This document shows positions 26,673 through 35,404 of a stretch of 64,000 nt of DNA, one piece after another. Source of the DNA: Streptomyces laurentii (GTDB lineage: Bacteria; Actinomycetota; Actinomycetes; Streptomycetales; Streptomycetaceae); the NCBI GenBank assembly GCA_002355495.1, contig AP017424.1, positions 1,736,001 through 1,800,000 of the forward strand, in the 5' to 3' direction. The stretch's first letter is position 1; every line of letters begins with the position of its first letter. The position numbers were made by a program, and so were the translations under genes. The notes beneath the pieces are model-generated. The model did not search any database, was not told where the DNA came from, and worked only from the letters and a program-made list of their open reading frames with translations.

Positions 26673-27809
26673 TCAGTTGTCGTCCTCGTCGATCAGGAAC
26701 CCGCGCATCGGCGCCGGCGCCTGCTGCATCGGCTGCGGCGCCTGCGGCCGCACCGGAGCCATCGGCTGCGTCATCGCCGGGGCCATCTGCTGCTGGCCGC
26801 CGTACGACGGGCCGCCGGCCATCGCGTTGTTGCCGCCGTAGGACGGGGCACCCGCGCCCGCCGAGGCCATCGAGGGCGACGGCGGCAGGGACGGGGCCGC
26901 GGGGGTCCGCGGCGGGGCCAGCGACTCGTCGGCCTGCGAGTCGAGCTGACGCAGCTGCGACTCCAGGTACGACTTCAGACGGGTGCGGTACTCACGCTCG
27001 AAGCCCCGCAGGTCCTCGACCTTGCGCTCGAGGGTGGCGCGGGCGGACTCCAGGGAGCCCATCGCGACGCGGTGCTTCTCCTGCGCGTCCCGCTCCAGGG
27101 CGTCGGCCTTGGCGCGGGCGTCCCGCTCCAGGCCCTCGGCGCGCGAACGGGCCTCGCCGACGATCTTGTTGGCCTCGGAACGGGCCTCCGCGATCGCCTG
27201 GTCGGCGGTCTGCTGAGCCAGCGACAGGACGCGCGCGGCGCTGTCGCCACCGGGGCCCTGCGGGGCCGGCGGCTGCATCTGCTGCTGCTGCTGCGGGTGA
27301 CCCATGGGGCCGCCCTGCTGCATCTGGCCGGGACCCATGGGGCCGCCCTGCTGCATCTGGCCGGGACCCATGGGGCCGCCCTGCTGCATCTGGCCAGGTC
27401 CCATGGGACCGCCCTGCTGCATCTGGCCGGGACCCATCGGGCCGCCCTGCATCGGGCCCGCGGGAAGCTGAGGAGCACCGGACGGCAGCTGCGGCGGGCC
27501 CATCTGCGGCTGCTGCTGTACCGGCGGGCCCGATATGGCGGCGGGCACGGGAGCCCCGCCAGGGCCGCCGGGGCCGGGACGCTCCGGCTGCTCCGGGGGC
27601 TTGCGCATGTTCTGCTGCTGCTGATTCTGCGCGGCGGCACGCGTCGCCGCGGCCAGCTTGGCGCGCAGGTCCTCGTTCTCGCGGAGCAGTCGCGTCAGTT
27701 CGGCTTCGACCTCGTCGAGGAAGGCATCCACCTCGTCCTCGTCATAGCCTTCTCGAAGGCGGACGGTCGTGAACTGCTTGTTCCGCACGTCCTCGGGGGT
27801 CAGCGGCAT
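26673..27809 (-). CDS. divIVA: DivIVA / Wag31 polar growth protein
   Basis: A 378-residue cytoplasmic coiled-coil scaffold that marks hyphal tips and recruits the wall synthesis machinery. The membrane-binding N-terminal domain is textbook ([42 protein letters not shown]). A Pro/Gln/Gly-rich linker (about 65-180) contains four tandem 11-residue repeats [11 protein letters not shown] (about 122-166). The second coiled coil runs from about 190 ([20 protein letters not shown]) to 290. A low-complexity tail ends [10 protein letters not shown]. Expected to be essential in Streptomyces. ATG start. It is the last gene of the division cluster and follows yggT. Confidence 0.97.
   Translation of the reverse strand: MPLTPEDVRNKQFTTVRLREGYDEDEVDAFLDEVEAELTRLLRENEDLRAKLAAATRAAAQNQQQQNMRKPPEQPERPGPGGPGGAPVPAAISGPPVQQQPQMGPPQLPSGAPQLPAGPMQGGPMGPGQMQQGGPMGPGQMQQGGPMGPGQMQQGGPMGPGQMQQGGPMGHPQQQQQMQPPAPQGPGGDSAARVLSLAQQTADQAIAEARSEANKIVGEARSRAEGLERDARAKADALERDAQEKHRVAMGSLESARATLERKVEDLRGFEREYRTRLKSYLESQLRQLDSQADESLAPPRTPAAPSLPPSPSMASAGAGAPSYGGNNAMAGGPSYGGQQQMAPAMTQPMAPVRPQAPQPMQQAPAPMRGFLIDEDDN
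27301..27432 (-). repeat. Four tandem 33-base repeats inside divIVA
   Basis: Units at 27301, 27334, 27367 and 27400 are nearly identical (a few silent changes in the last two) and encode [12 protein letters not shown] partial fifth follows. Near-identity suggests recent expansion, so copy number may vary between strains. Confidence 0.9.
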
Positions 27810-27875
27810 CTCTTCTTCACCTCTACGTAGTCGTCGGCAGTCGGCAAGACCGTATCGTCCACATTCACCCCGTAC

Positions 27876-28166
27876 TCACCGCGCGAAACCCTCTACGACG
27901 CGAATCAGGATGAAAACGATGATCATTAGAACGAAGAAGGACAGGTCGAGTGCCACGCCCCCGAGACGCAACGGCGGGATGAGCCGCCGAAGAAGCTTGA
28001 GCGGTGGATCGGTGACCGTGTAGGTGGCCTCCAGAACGACCACCATCACCTTCCCGGGCCGCCACGAACGGGCGAACTGGAAGACATAGTCCATGACCAG
28101 TCGGAGGATCAGAAGGACGAGGAAGCACATCAGCGCGATGTAGACCACCTGTAGTGCGACGCCCAT
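27876..28166 (-). CDS. YggT family membrane protein
   Basis: A 96-residue protein with two hydrophobic regions, VALQVVYIALMCFLVLLILRLVMDY and LGGVALDLSFFVLMIIVFILIRVV. Between them is the YggT motif around VVLEATYTVTDPPLKLLRRLIPPLRLG. It is regularly found between sepF and divIVA in Gram-positive bacteria and is thought to take part in envelope or division processes, but its action is unknown. ATG start; 83 bases separate it from the sepF stop and 66 from divIVA. Confidence 0.9.
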   Translation of the reverse strand: MGVALQVVYIALMCFLVLLILRLVMDYVFQFARSWRPGKVMVVVLEATYTVTDPPLKLLRRLIPPLRLGGVALDLSFFVLMIIVFILIRVVEGFAR

Positions 28167-28249
28167 CCCGCGGTTCCCTCTCCCCTGACTTTCGTGCTCT
28201 CACTTGTCCGGCCGCGCGTTCGCGGCCGGCCCCTCTCGGTCTCGTGCTC

Positions 28250-28872
28250 TCAGCTCTGGTTGAAGAATCCGCCCTCTGCGATACGGGCCTTGTCCTCCGC
28301 CGTGACATCGACGTTAGCAGGCGACAACAGGAACACCTTCTGCGTCACGCGCTCAATGCTGCCATGAAGACCGAAGACGAGTCCGGCGGCAAAGTCGACA
28401 AGTCGCTTCGCGTCCGTATCGTCCATCTCCGTGAGATTCATGATCACCGGAGTGCCCTCACGGAAGTGTTCCCCGATGGTACGGGCCTCGTTGTAGGTCC
28501 GCGGGTGCAGCGTGGTGATGCGGTACGGCTCCCGCTCGGACACGACCTTGGGCATGATCACCGGTGCGTTCTTCTCCAGGCTCGGGCGTTCGGGTGTGAT
28601 GGATGCCACGGGGGCAATTCGGGCCGGACGTCCGCTCTCGGCGGCAACCGGGACAGAACGGGACACCGGCTCGCGGGGGCGGGCGGCGTCACCACCCGTA
28701 CAGGTTCCTCCCGTTCCACCTGCCGCGGGGGCTGGTGGTGGCGCCGGTCGCGCTCGGGCTCCGGCTCCAACTCGGGTTCGAAGTCGTCGTCGGGGTCGAA
28801 CCCCCGGCCGTCGTAACCGTCGTCCTCCACGAGGCCGAGGTAGACCGCCATCTTGCGCATCGCGCCGGCCAT
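28250..28872 (-). pseudogene. sepF: sepF, division protein gene with an apparent -1 frameshift
   Basis: SepF binds FtsZ and the membrane and bundles Z-ring filaments. The start (ATG 28872, GGAGGAAG ribosome site) reads [20 protein letters not shown], the SepF membrane anchor, then an acidic linker to VRVVTPPAP. There the frame shifts: the conserved core ([54 protein letters not shown], ending EGGFFNQS) is in another frame. One more G in the run 28675-28679 (C on the coding strand) gives [13 protein letters not shown] and a normal protein of 207 residues. As written the gene is broken. A sequencing error is the likelier reason because the rest is perfectly conserved. Confidence 0.92.
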
Positions 28873-29008
28873 ATCGCCGCTTCCTCCGCTCTGTGGTGGA
28901 TCGCCCTTACCGAATGTCGCAGTGTCACCACGTGCCCGCGATCCACGAGTCCGCCCGCCCCTCGGCGGATTGACCATATTTTCTGCTGTGGTCCGACTCT
29001 TCGCGACG

Positions 29009-29728
29009 TTACCCGAGCTTGGGGCGGACTCCGAGCACCGCCGTACCGACGCGCACATGTGTCGCACCGGCCGCGACGGCCTCTTCGAGGTCCCCGCTCA
29101 TCCCTGCTGACACCATGTTCGCAGTCGGGCGAGTCGCGCGCAGGGCAGTCGACAAATCCATCAGCCGCTCGAAGGCGGCGCGTTGCCGGCCCGCGTACGA
29201 ACCGACCAGGGGTGCGACGGTCATCAGTCCACCGAGACGAAGCCCGGGCGCGGCGTCCACCGCCGCCGCCAACTCCTCGATCCCGTCGGGGCTCACCCCG
29301 CCCCGCTCGCCCCGCCCGCCGGCCTCGGCGTCGAGGGCGACCTGGATCAGACAGCCCAGTTCGCGGTCCGCCTTCACCGCGGCCGCGGACAAGGCGGAGA
29401 CGAGCTTCAAACGGTCGACGGACTGCACCACATCGGCATAACCCACCACCGAGCGGACCTTATTGGTCTGCAACTGACCCACGAAGTGCCAGCTGAGGTC
29501 GAGATCCGCACACGCCGCGGCCTTCGGGGCCGCGTCCTGGTCACGGTTCTCGGCCACATGCCGCACACCGAGTTCGTGCAGAAACCTCACATCGCTCGCG
29601 GGGTAGGTCTTGGTGACCACGATGAGGGTCACCTCGTCCCGGGCGCGCCCGGCCGCCGCGCACGCCTCGGCGATGCGCTCCTCCACGCGCGCGAGGTTCG
29701 CGGCGAGTTCCGACTTGCGGTCCGTCAT
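29009..29728 (-). CDS. YggS family PLP-binding protein
   Basis: A 239-residue alanine-racemase-fold protein that binds pyridoxal phosphate and helps vitamin B6 balance; it is not a known catalyst. The PLP lysine is Lys40 in LIVVTKTYPASDVR. Other marks are GVRHVAENRDQD, WHFVGQLQTNK, and SAGMSGDLEEAVAAGATHVRVGTA, the phosphate-binding end. Its ATG shares one base with the stop of the laccase-domain gene (TGATG), so it is coupled. The position between ftsZ and sepF is typical of Gram-positive division clusters. Confidence 0.93.
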   Translation of the reverse strand: MTDRKSELAANLARVEERIAEACAAAGRARDEVTLIVVTKTYPASDVRFLHELGVRHVAENRDQDAAPKAAACADLDLSWHFVGQLQTNKVRSVVGYADVVQSVDRLKLVSALSAAAVKADRELGCLIQVALDAEAGGRGERGGVSPDGIEELAAAVDAAPGLRLGGLMTVAPLVGSYAGRQRAAFERLMDLSTALRATRPTANMVSAGMSGDLEEAVAAGATHVRVGTAVLGVRPKLG

Positions 29729-30507
29729 CAGTTCTTTCCCACACAGGATTCGGGGGTCGTGCCCCGGGACGTCTCGGGGTCCAGCCAGACATATCCCGCG
29801 AGTCGCCCCGTGGTGCGGTCGCGGCGGTACGAGTAGTGGTCGCGGGACTCCAGGGTGCACACCCCGGCGTCCGCGACGTCCCGTACCCCGAGCCGCTCCA
29901 GCTGGGCGCGGACTCCGGCGGCGACGTCGACGGCGGGAGTGCCCCAGGAGGTCTCCGCGTACGCGGCGGGCTCGACGGCGGCCACCTCGGCGCGCATCGA
30001 AGCCGGCACCTCGTAACAACGGCCGCAGACCGCGGGGCCGGTGCGGGCGACGATCCGGGCGGGGTCGGCGCCCCGCTTCCGCATCGCCTCGACGGCGGCG
30101 GGGACCACTCCGGCGACCATCCCGGGCCGTCCGGCGTGGGCCGCGGCCACCACTCCGGCGACCGGGTCGGCCAGCAGGACGGGGACGCAGTCGGCGGTGA
30201 GGACGGCGAGCGCGAGGCCCGGACGGGACGTCACGAGGGCGTCCACGCGGGGGATCTCACGGTCCGTCGCCCAGGGGCCGTCGACCTCGGCGACGTCGGC
30301 GCCGTGCACCTGGTTCATCCAGACCACGCGCGCCGGGTCCAGGCCCAGTCCCTCGGCGGCCCGCGCCCGGTTGGCCCGGACCGTGCCGGGGTCGTCGCCC
30401 ACGGCGCCGCCGAGGTTGAGCTCCTCGTACGGAACGGCGCTCACCCCGCCCCACCGGTCGGTGAAGGCGAAGTGGGCGCCGCTCGTGTCGTAACGCTGCC
30501 CTATCAC
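29728..30507 (-). CDS. pgeF: Laccase-domain (PgeF/YfiH) protein
   Basis: A 259-residue single-domain polyphenol-oxidase-fold protein. Family metal-site residues appear in [22 protein letters not shown] and [13 protein letters not shown] (His-Cys-His set). Work on relatives points to purine nucleoside hydrolysis or proofreading of muropeptides; which applies here is not known. GTG overlaps the ftsZ stop by 4 bases (GTGA), and its own stop overlaps yggS. It starts [20 protein letters not shown], a standard start for this family in actinobacteria. Confidence 0.9.
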   Translation of the reverse strand: MIGQRYDTSGAHFAFTDRWGGVSAVPYEELNLGGAVGDDPGTVRANRARAAEGLGLDPARVVWMNQVHGADVAEVDGPWATDREIPRVDALVTSRPGLALAVLTADCVPVLLADPVAGVVAAAHAGRPGMVAGVVPAAVEAMRKRGADPARIVARTGPAVCGRCYEVPASMRAEVAAVEPAAYAETSWGTPAVDVAAGVRAQLERLGVRDVADAGVCTLESRDHYSYRRDRTTGRLAGYVWLDPETSRGTTPESCVGKN

Positions 30508-31721
30508 TTCAAGAAGTCCGGGACATCCAGCTCTTCGGCCGAGGTGTCCGGGTACGGGCGGGCCGGCGGGACCACCGGCGGGGCGACGGGCGGCAGCGAG
30601 CTCTCGCCGACCGCGCGCACCGGCTCGACGGGGGCCGGGGCGGGCTCCTCGCGCGGGGTCACCGTGCCGAGGCCGCCCAGCGGGCGGGCGGGCTCGGCGG
30701 CGCGGGGGGCCGGGGCCGGCTCCTCGCGCTTGGCGGAGGCCGAGCCGATGATGTTGTCCCGGCGGGCCGGCGGCTGGCCGCCGTCGAAGCCGGCCGCGAT
30801 GACGGTGACCCGGACCTCGTCGCCGAGGGCGTCGTCGATGACGGCGCCGAAGATGATGTTCGCCTCGGGGTGGGCGGCCTCGCTCACCAGCTGGGCGGCC
30901 TCGTTGATCTCGAACAGACCGAGGTCGCTGCCGCCGGAGATGGAGAGCAGCACGCCGCGGGCGCCGTCGATGGACGCCTCCAGGAGCGGCGAGGAGATCG
31001 CCATCTCCGCGGCGGCCACCGCGCGGTCGTCGCCGCGGGCGGAGCCGATGCCCATCAGGGCCGAACCGGCCTCGGACATGACCGACTTGACGTCGGCGAA
31101 GTCGAGGTTGATCAGACCCGGGGTGGTGATGAGGTCGGTGATGCCCTGGACACCGCTGAGCAGCACCTGGTCGGCCGACTTGAAGGCGTCGAGCACCGAG
31201 ACCTGACGGTCCGAGATGGACAGCAGCCGGTCGTTCGGGATGACGATGAGGGTGTCGACCTCTTCGCGGAGCTCGGCGATGCCGTCCTCCGCCTGGTTGG
31301 CGCGACGGCGGCCCTCGAAGGTGAACGGGCGGGTGACCACACCGATCGTCAGGGCGCCGAGCGAGCGCGCGATGTTGGCGACGACGGGCGCGCCGCCGGT
31401 GCCGGTGCCGCCGCCTTCGCCGGCGGTGACGAAGACCATGTCGGCCCCCTTGAGGACCTCCTCGATCTCCTCACGGTGGTCCTCTGCCGCCTTGCGGCCG
31501 ACGGCCGGATTGGCCCCGGCCCCGAGGCCGCGGGTGAGTTCACGGCCGACGTCGAGCTTGACGTCGGCGTCGCTCATCAACAGCGCCTGAGCGTCGGTGT
31601 TGATGGCGATGAACTCGACGCCTTTGAGACCGACCTCGATCATTCGGTTGATGGCATTGACACCACCGCCGCCGACACCGATGACCTTGATGACTGCGAG
31701 GTAGTTCTGCGGTGCTGCCAC
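30504..31721 (-). CDS. ftsZ: Cell division protein FtsZ
   Basis: A 405-residue tubulin homologue that polymerises into the Z-ring and, in Streptomyces, into sporulation ladders. The GTP-binding signature GGGTGTGG is at residues 103-110; [17 protein letters not shown] opens the Rossmann part; the T7 loop is in [23 protein letters not shown] Pro/Ala/Glu-rich linker (about 320-390) leads to the C-terminal partner-binding peptide [13 protein letters not shown] start. The 280-base gap upstream, with its own promoter signals, lets ftsZ be expressed apart from the rest of the dcw genes. Confidence 0.98.
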   Translation of the reverse strand: MAAPQNYLAVIKVIGVGGGGVNAINRMIEVGLKGVEFIAINTDAQALLMSDADVKLDVGRELTRGLGAGANPAVGRKAAEDHREEIEEVLKGADMVFVTAGEGGGTGTGGAPVVANIARSLGALTIGVVTRPFTFEGRRRANQAEDGIAELREEVDTLIVIPNDRLLSISDRQVSVLDAFKSADQVLLSGVQGITDLITTPGLINLDFADVKSVMSEAGSALMGIGSARGDDRAVAAAEMAISSPLLEASIDGARGVLLSISGGSDLGLFEINEAAQLVSEAAHPEANIIFGAVIDDALGDEVRVTVIAAGFDGGQPPARRDNIIGSASAKREEPAPAPRAAEPARPLGGLGTVTPREEPAPAPVEPVRAVGESSLPPVAPPVVPPARPYPDTSAEELDVPDFLK

Positions 31722-31820
31722 GTCGAAGGCCTCTCGCCTCGAGTTACGTGTCGCCGCTTCGCGATGGTTGGCGCGACGCGGCGACGGATGCCGATTGGGA
31801 CGGTCCGAAACGCCGACCCA

Positions 31821-31845
31821 AACCCTAACGTTGAAGTTTAGGGTT
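31821..31845. promoter_or_regulatory. Regulatory inverted repeat upstream of ftsZ
   Basis: AACCCTAA (31821-31828) and TTAGGGTT (31838-31845) face each other across 9 bases, in an AT-rich island about 100 bases before ftsZ. Read on the minus strand, TAGGGT fits a -10 pattern. GACAC motifs, the core of WhiA sites, occur on the minus strand at 31850-31854 and on the plus strand at 31881-31885. The ftsZ gene is known to have several promoters in S. coelicolor, one used in sporulation; which signal is which cannot be settled here. Confidence 0.5.
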
Positions 31846-32001
31846 ACCAGTGTCTCTGTTCGCTGGACTCTTCCGAACAGGACACTAAGTCGACAAGCGG
31901 CGCCCGTTCAACGAACACGCCGAACCTCCCGTTTTTCTTTTCACCCTATGTGATCACCCGTAGCGCTGGCCAACCAGGGTGCTGACCGGCGCCGATGAAC
32001 G

Positions 32002-32799
32002 TCAACTCCTCGAAGAGGCGGGTGCGGTGGGGGCACTTACGTCGAAGTGTCCCGCTTTGGGAGTCGCCTTCATGAGTGCGGTGAGCACGCGCGCCTTGAC
32101 CGGCCCGTGCTCGCCGCTGCCCCAGAAGACGCTGCGGCCCTTGCCGAGTTCCAGAGTGATGGAGTCGAAGGAGGTAATCCGGACGACACGGACGTCTTGG
32201 GCGATTTTCTCCGGGAGTTCGCCCGTCACGCCTACCGCGACCGTCAGCAGCCGGTCGGCGTCGAAACGGCGCAGACTGGGCGATCCGGCCACGTCGAGGA
32301 CGAGGCGCGGGACACCGCGGAGCGGGGCCTTGACGGTGGCGAACCGGACACCGGACGAGTCCACTTCGATAAACTTTCCACCCTTTTCCAGCAGAAGAAC
32401 CGGGTGACGTTCCGTCACTTTCAGACCGATTCCGTGCGGCCATGACCGCACGACCTCCACCTGGTCGATCCGCGGCAGCCGGTCGCGCAGCCGCGCCTCG
32501 ATGCCGGACGTGTCGACCGACACGAGCGGCGCGCCGAGCGGGACCGCCGCGACACGCTCGACCTCCGCGGGGGTGAGCACCTCCGTGCCGGAGGTGCTCA
32601 CCTGCTCCACCCGGAGCCAGGTCGAGCCGTACAGCGCCCAGAGGACGCCGGCCGTCAGGAGCAGGACACCGAAGGCGATCAGGAGCGCACGCGGGCCGGG
32701 GGTCCCGAAACGCCGAACACCCGGCCCGGACGGCCGCCGTGACGGCCTCCTGGACGCGCCGGCCCCGCTCTTCCTGCCGGTCGCCGTTCCCGCCACCAC
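32002..32799 (-). CDS. ftsQ: Cell division protein FtsQ
   Basis: A 265-residue bitopic membrane protein of the divisome. The basic cytoplasmic part (1-36) precedes one helix (ALLIAFGVLLLTAGVLWALY), then the POTRA domain (LRVEQVSTSGTEVLTPAEVE, LVSVDTSGIEARLRDRLPRI, VVRSWPHGIGLKVTERHPV) and the FtsQ beta domain. With FtsL and DivIC-type partners it holds the PBP-FtsW pair at the septum. GTG with GGAGGAG upstream. The 96-base gap to murG holds a hairpin where other bacteria have murC. Confidence 0.93.
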   Translation of the reverse strand: MVAGTATGRKSGAGASRRPSRRPSGPGVRRFGTPGPRALLIAFGVLLLTAGVLWALYGSTWLRVEQVSTSGTEVLTPAEVERVAAVPLGAPLVSVDTSGIEARLRDRLPRIDQVEVVRSWPHGIGLKVTERHPVLLLEKGGKFIEVDSSGVRFATVKAPLRGVPRLVLDVAGSPSLRRFDADRLLTVAVGVTGELPEKIAQDVRVVRITSFDSITLELGKGRSVFWGSGEHGPVKARVLTALMKATPKAGHFDVSAPTAPASSRS

Positions 32800-32844
32800 A
32801 GCATCTCCTCCGCTTGTCCTGGCTCACGCGCCGCCGGGCGCCCC

Positions 32845-32870
32845 GGCTGTCGACGATTCATTCGACAGCC
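32845..32870 (-). terminator. Hairpin between murG and ftsQ
   Basis: GGCTGTCGA (32845-32853) pairs with TCGACAGCC (32862-32870) over an 8-base loop. In an operon it may be a partial terminator or an mRNA processing point that lowers ftsQ-ftsZ readthrough. Which of these applies is inference. Confidence 0.5.
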
Positions 32871-32895
32871 ACACGCCCGTCCGGCCCGCTCGCCG

Positions 32896-33990
32896 TTATC
32901 CCTGACGGCGGGCGGCGATCGCCTCGTACACCATGCCGACGAGCAGCTCGTCGGCGTCCCGGCGGCCGAACTCGGCGGCGGCGCGGGACATCTCGTACAG
33001 CCGGTGCGGATCGGCCAGTACGGGCAGGACGTTGCCCTGCACCCACTGCGGCGTCAGTTCCGCGTCGTCGACGAGGAGTCCACCGCCGGCCTTGACCACC
33101 GGCTGGGCGTTGAGCCGCTGTTCGCCGTTGCCGATGGGCAGCGGGACGTAGGCGGCCGGCAGTCCGACGGCGGAGAGCTCGGCGACGGTCATCGCGCCCG
33201 CGCGGCAGAGCATCATGTCGGCCGCGGCGTACGCGAGGTCCATCCGGTCCACGTACGGTACCGGTACGTACGGCGGCATTCCGGGCATGTTGTCGACACG
33301 CGGCACCTCGTTCTTCGGGCCGACCGCGTGCAGGATCTGGATGCCCGAGCGCTGGAGCACCGGGGCGACCTGCTGGACCACCTCGTTGAGGCGGCGGGCG
33401 CCCTGCGAGCCGCCGGAGACCAGCAGCGTCGGCAGGTTCGGGTCGAGACCGAACGCGGCGCGCGCCTCGGGGCGGACCCGGGCCCGGTCGAGGGTCGCGA
33501 TCGTGTAGCGCAGCGGGATGCCGATGTAACGGGCGTCGCGCAGCTTGGAGTCCGGGGTGGCCACGGCGACCCCGGAGGCGAACCGCGAGCCGATCTTGTT
33601 GGCCAGGCCGGGCCGGGCGTTGGCCTCGTGGACCACGATCGGTACCCCGAGCCGCTTGGCGGCCAGATAGCCGGGCAGGGCCACGTACCCGCCGAAGCCG
33701 ACCACGCAGTCCGCCTTGGTGCGCTCCAGGACCTGCTCGGCGGCCTTGATGGTGCCGCGCAGCCGCCCGGGGACGGTGAGCAGTTCGGGCGTCGGCTTGC
33801 GCGGCAGCGGCACGGCGGGGATGAGCGCCAGCTCGTAGCCGCGCTCCGGCACCAGCCGGGTCTCCAGACCGCGCTCCGTGCCCAGCGCCGTGATCCTCAC
33901 GGTGGGATCCTGCCTGCGCAGGGCGTCCGCGAGGGCGAGCGCGGGCTCGATGTGGCCGGCAGTACCTCCACCGGCAAGGACGACATGCAC
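32896..33990 (-). CDS. murG: UDP-GlcNAc transferase MurG
   Basis: A 364-residue peripheral membrane GT-B glycosyltransferase that adds GlcNAc to lipid I to make lipid II. The N-terminal glycine loop [15 protein letters not shown] is at residues 7-21; the second is [14 protein letters not shown]. The UDP-GlcNAc site is visible around [24 protein letters not shown] (conserved GAMT and E). GTG start. It ends in IAARRQG. It is 6 bases downstream of the ftsW stop. Confidence 0.96.
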   Translation of the reverse strand: MHVVLAGGGTAGHIEPALALADALRRQDPTVRITALGTERGLETRLVPERGYELALIPAVPLPRKPTPELLTVPGRLRGTIKAAEQVLERTKADCVVGFGGYVALPGYLAAKRLGVPIVVHEANARPGLANKIGSRFASGVAVATPDSKLRDARYIGIPLRYTIATLDRARVRPEARAAFGLDPNLPTLLVSGGSQGARRLNEVVQQVAPVLQRSGIQILHAVGPKNEVPRVDNMPGMPPYVPVPYVDRMDLAYAAADMMLCRAGAMTVAELSAVGLPAAYVPLPIGNGEQRLNAQPVVKAGGGLLVDDAELTPQWVQGNVLPVLADPHRLYEMSRAAAEFGRRDADELLVGMVYEAIAARRQG

Positions 33991-33996
33991 CGAAAT

Positions 33997-35346
33997 TCAC
34001 CGCTCTCCGGACGGACGCTTCTTGACGCGCCGTCGCATCGACTTCCATCTCCCCCCGGCCCGCTCACCCCATCCGGGGCGCATGGCCAGGGCCGCTTTCG
34101 CGGCGGGCTCCTGACGCGCGAACGCGATCAGCAGCCCGACGGCGAACATGGTCGGCAGCAGGGCCGAGCCCCCGTAGGAGAACAGCGGGAGGGGGACTCC
34201 GGCGATCGGCAGCAGACCGAGCACCGCACCGACGTTGATCACGGCCTGGGCCGTGATCCAGGTGGTCACGCCTCCCGCGGCATACCTGACGAAGGGGTCC
34301 TCCGTGCCTCCGGCCACGCGGATACCCGCATAGCCTAGAGCCGCGAACAGGGCGAGTACCGACAGCGTCCCCGCCAGACCCAGTTCCTCCCCGGTGACGG
34401 CGAAGATGAAGTCGGTGTGCGCTTCCGGAAGTTGACCCCATTTTTCCACACTCGCACCCAGACCGGAACCGAACCATCCGCCGGAGGCCAGCGCGTAGAT
34501 CCCGTGCGCGGCCTGCCAGCAGGGATCGCCGGCGCCGCCGGGGTCGCTGGCGCCCAGGCACTGGAAGCGTTCCATCCGGTGCGGGCTGGTCTTGATCAGC
34601 AGGACGCCGATCGCGCCGGCCACGGCGAGCACCCCGACGAACAGCCGGGTGGGCGCGCCGGCCGTCCACAGCAGACCGAACAGGATCGCCGTCAGGATGA
34701 TGGCGGTGCCCATGTCGCCGCCCAGCATGATCAGGCCGAGCAGCAGGAACGTACCGGGCACCAGCGGCACCAGCATGTGTTTCCACTGGGTGAGCAGCTT
34801 CATGTCCTGTTTGCGGGCCAGCAGATCGGCGCCCCACAGGATCAGCGCCAGCTTGCCGAACTCGCTGGGCTGGAGCATGAACGGGCCGCCCAGCGAGATC
34901 CAGTTCTGGTTGCCGCCGACCGCGACGCCTATCCCCGGCACCTGGACCAGCACCATCAGGAAGATCGCGCCGACCAGTATCGGGTACGCGAGCGCCCGGT
35001 GCAGCTTCACCGGCATCCGGGAGGCGGCCAGGAGCAGGCCCGCGCCGAGGAGCGCCGCGAAGAACTGTTTGCGGAAGAAGTACGAGGGCACCAGGTCGTA
35101 GCGGAGCGCCGTGATCATCGAGGCGGAGTAGACCATCACCAGGCCGAGCGCGGTGATGAGCAGTCCCGCTCCGATGATCACGTAATACGCCGTCAGCGGC
35201 CGGTCCCAGGCCCGCATGACCCGCTCGCGGAGCCCGCGGACCCCTCCCCGGCCGGCGCGCGGCCGGCGGGGTGGCCGGGGCGCCGCGGGGGCGGGGCCGC
35301 CGCGTGCCGCGGCGGCCTTGCGCGTCCCGGCGGTTCTGCTCGGCAT
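33997..35346 (-). CDS. ftsW: Lipid II polymerase FtsW (SEDS)
   Basis: A 449-residue SEDS glycosyltransferase that polymerises septal glycan with its PBP partner. A basic Pro/Arg-rich cytoplasmic start of about 60 residues is followed by ten membrane helices. Family marks are MVYSASMITAL, NWISLGGPFMLQPSEFGKLAL, ASGGWFGSGLGAS, EAHTDFIFAVTGEELGL and PLPLFSYGGSALL. I chose ATG 35344-35346 because of GGAGGGG before it; the longer frame upstream overlaps murD and is not FtsW-like. The tail is basic (RRRVKKRPSGER). Confidence 0.95.
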   Translation of the reverse strand: MPSRTAGTRKAAAARGGPAPAAPRPPRRPRAGRGGVRGLRERVMRAWDRPLTAYYVIIGAGLLITALGLVMVYSASMITALRYDLVPSYFFRKQFFAALLGAGLLLAASRMPVKLHRALAYPILVGAIFLMVLVQVPGIGVAVGGNQNWISLGGPFMLQPSEFGKLALILWGADLLARKQDMKLLTQWKHMLVPLVPGTFLLLGLIMLGGDMGTAIILTAILFGLLWTAGAPTRLFVGVLAVAGAIGVLLIKTSPHRMERFQCLGASDPGGAGDPCWQAAHGIYALASGGWFGSGLGASVEKWGQLPEAHTDFIFAVTGEELGLAGTLSVLALFAALGYAGIRVAGGTEDPFVRYAAGGVTTWITAQAVINVGAVLGLLPIAGVPLPLFSYGGSALLPTMFAVGLLIAFARQEPAAKAALAMRPGWGERAGGRWKSMRRRVKKRPSGER

Positions 35347-35404
35347 GTTCGCCGTCCCCTCCAGTCGTGCCCGGCGCGCGGCCGGGACCTTGTCACTGGT
35401 CAGG

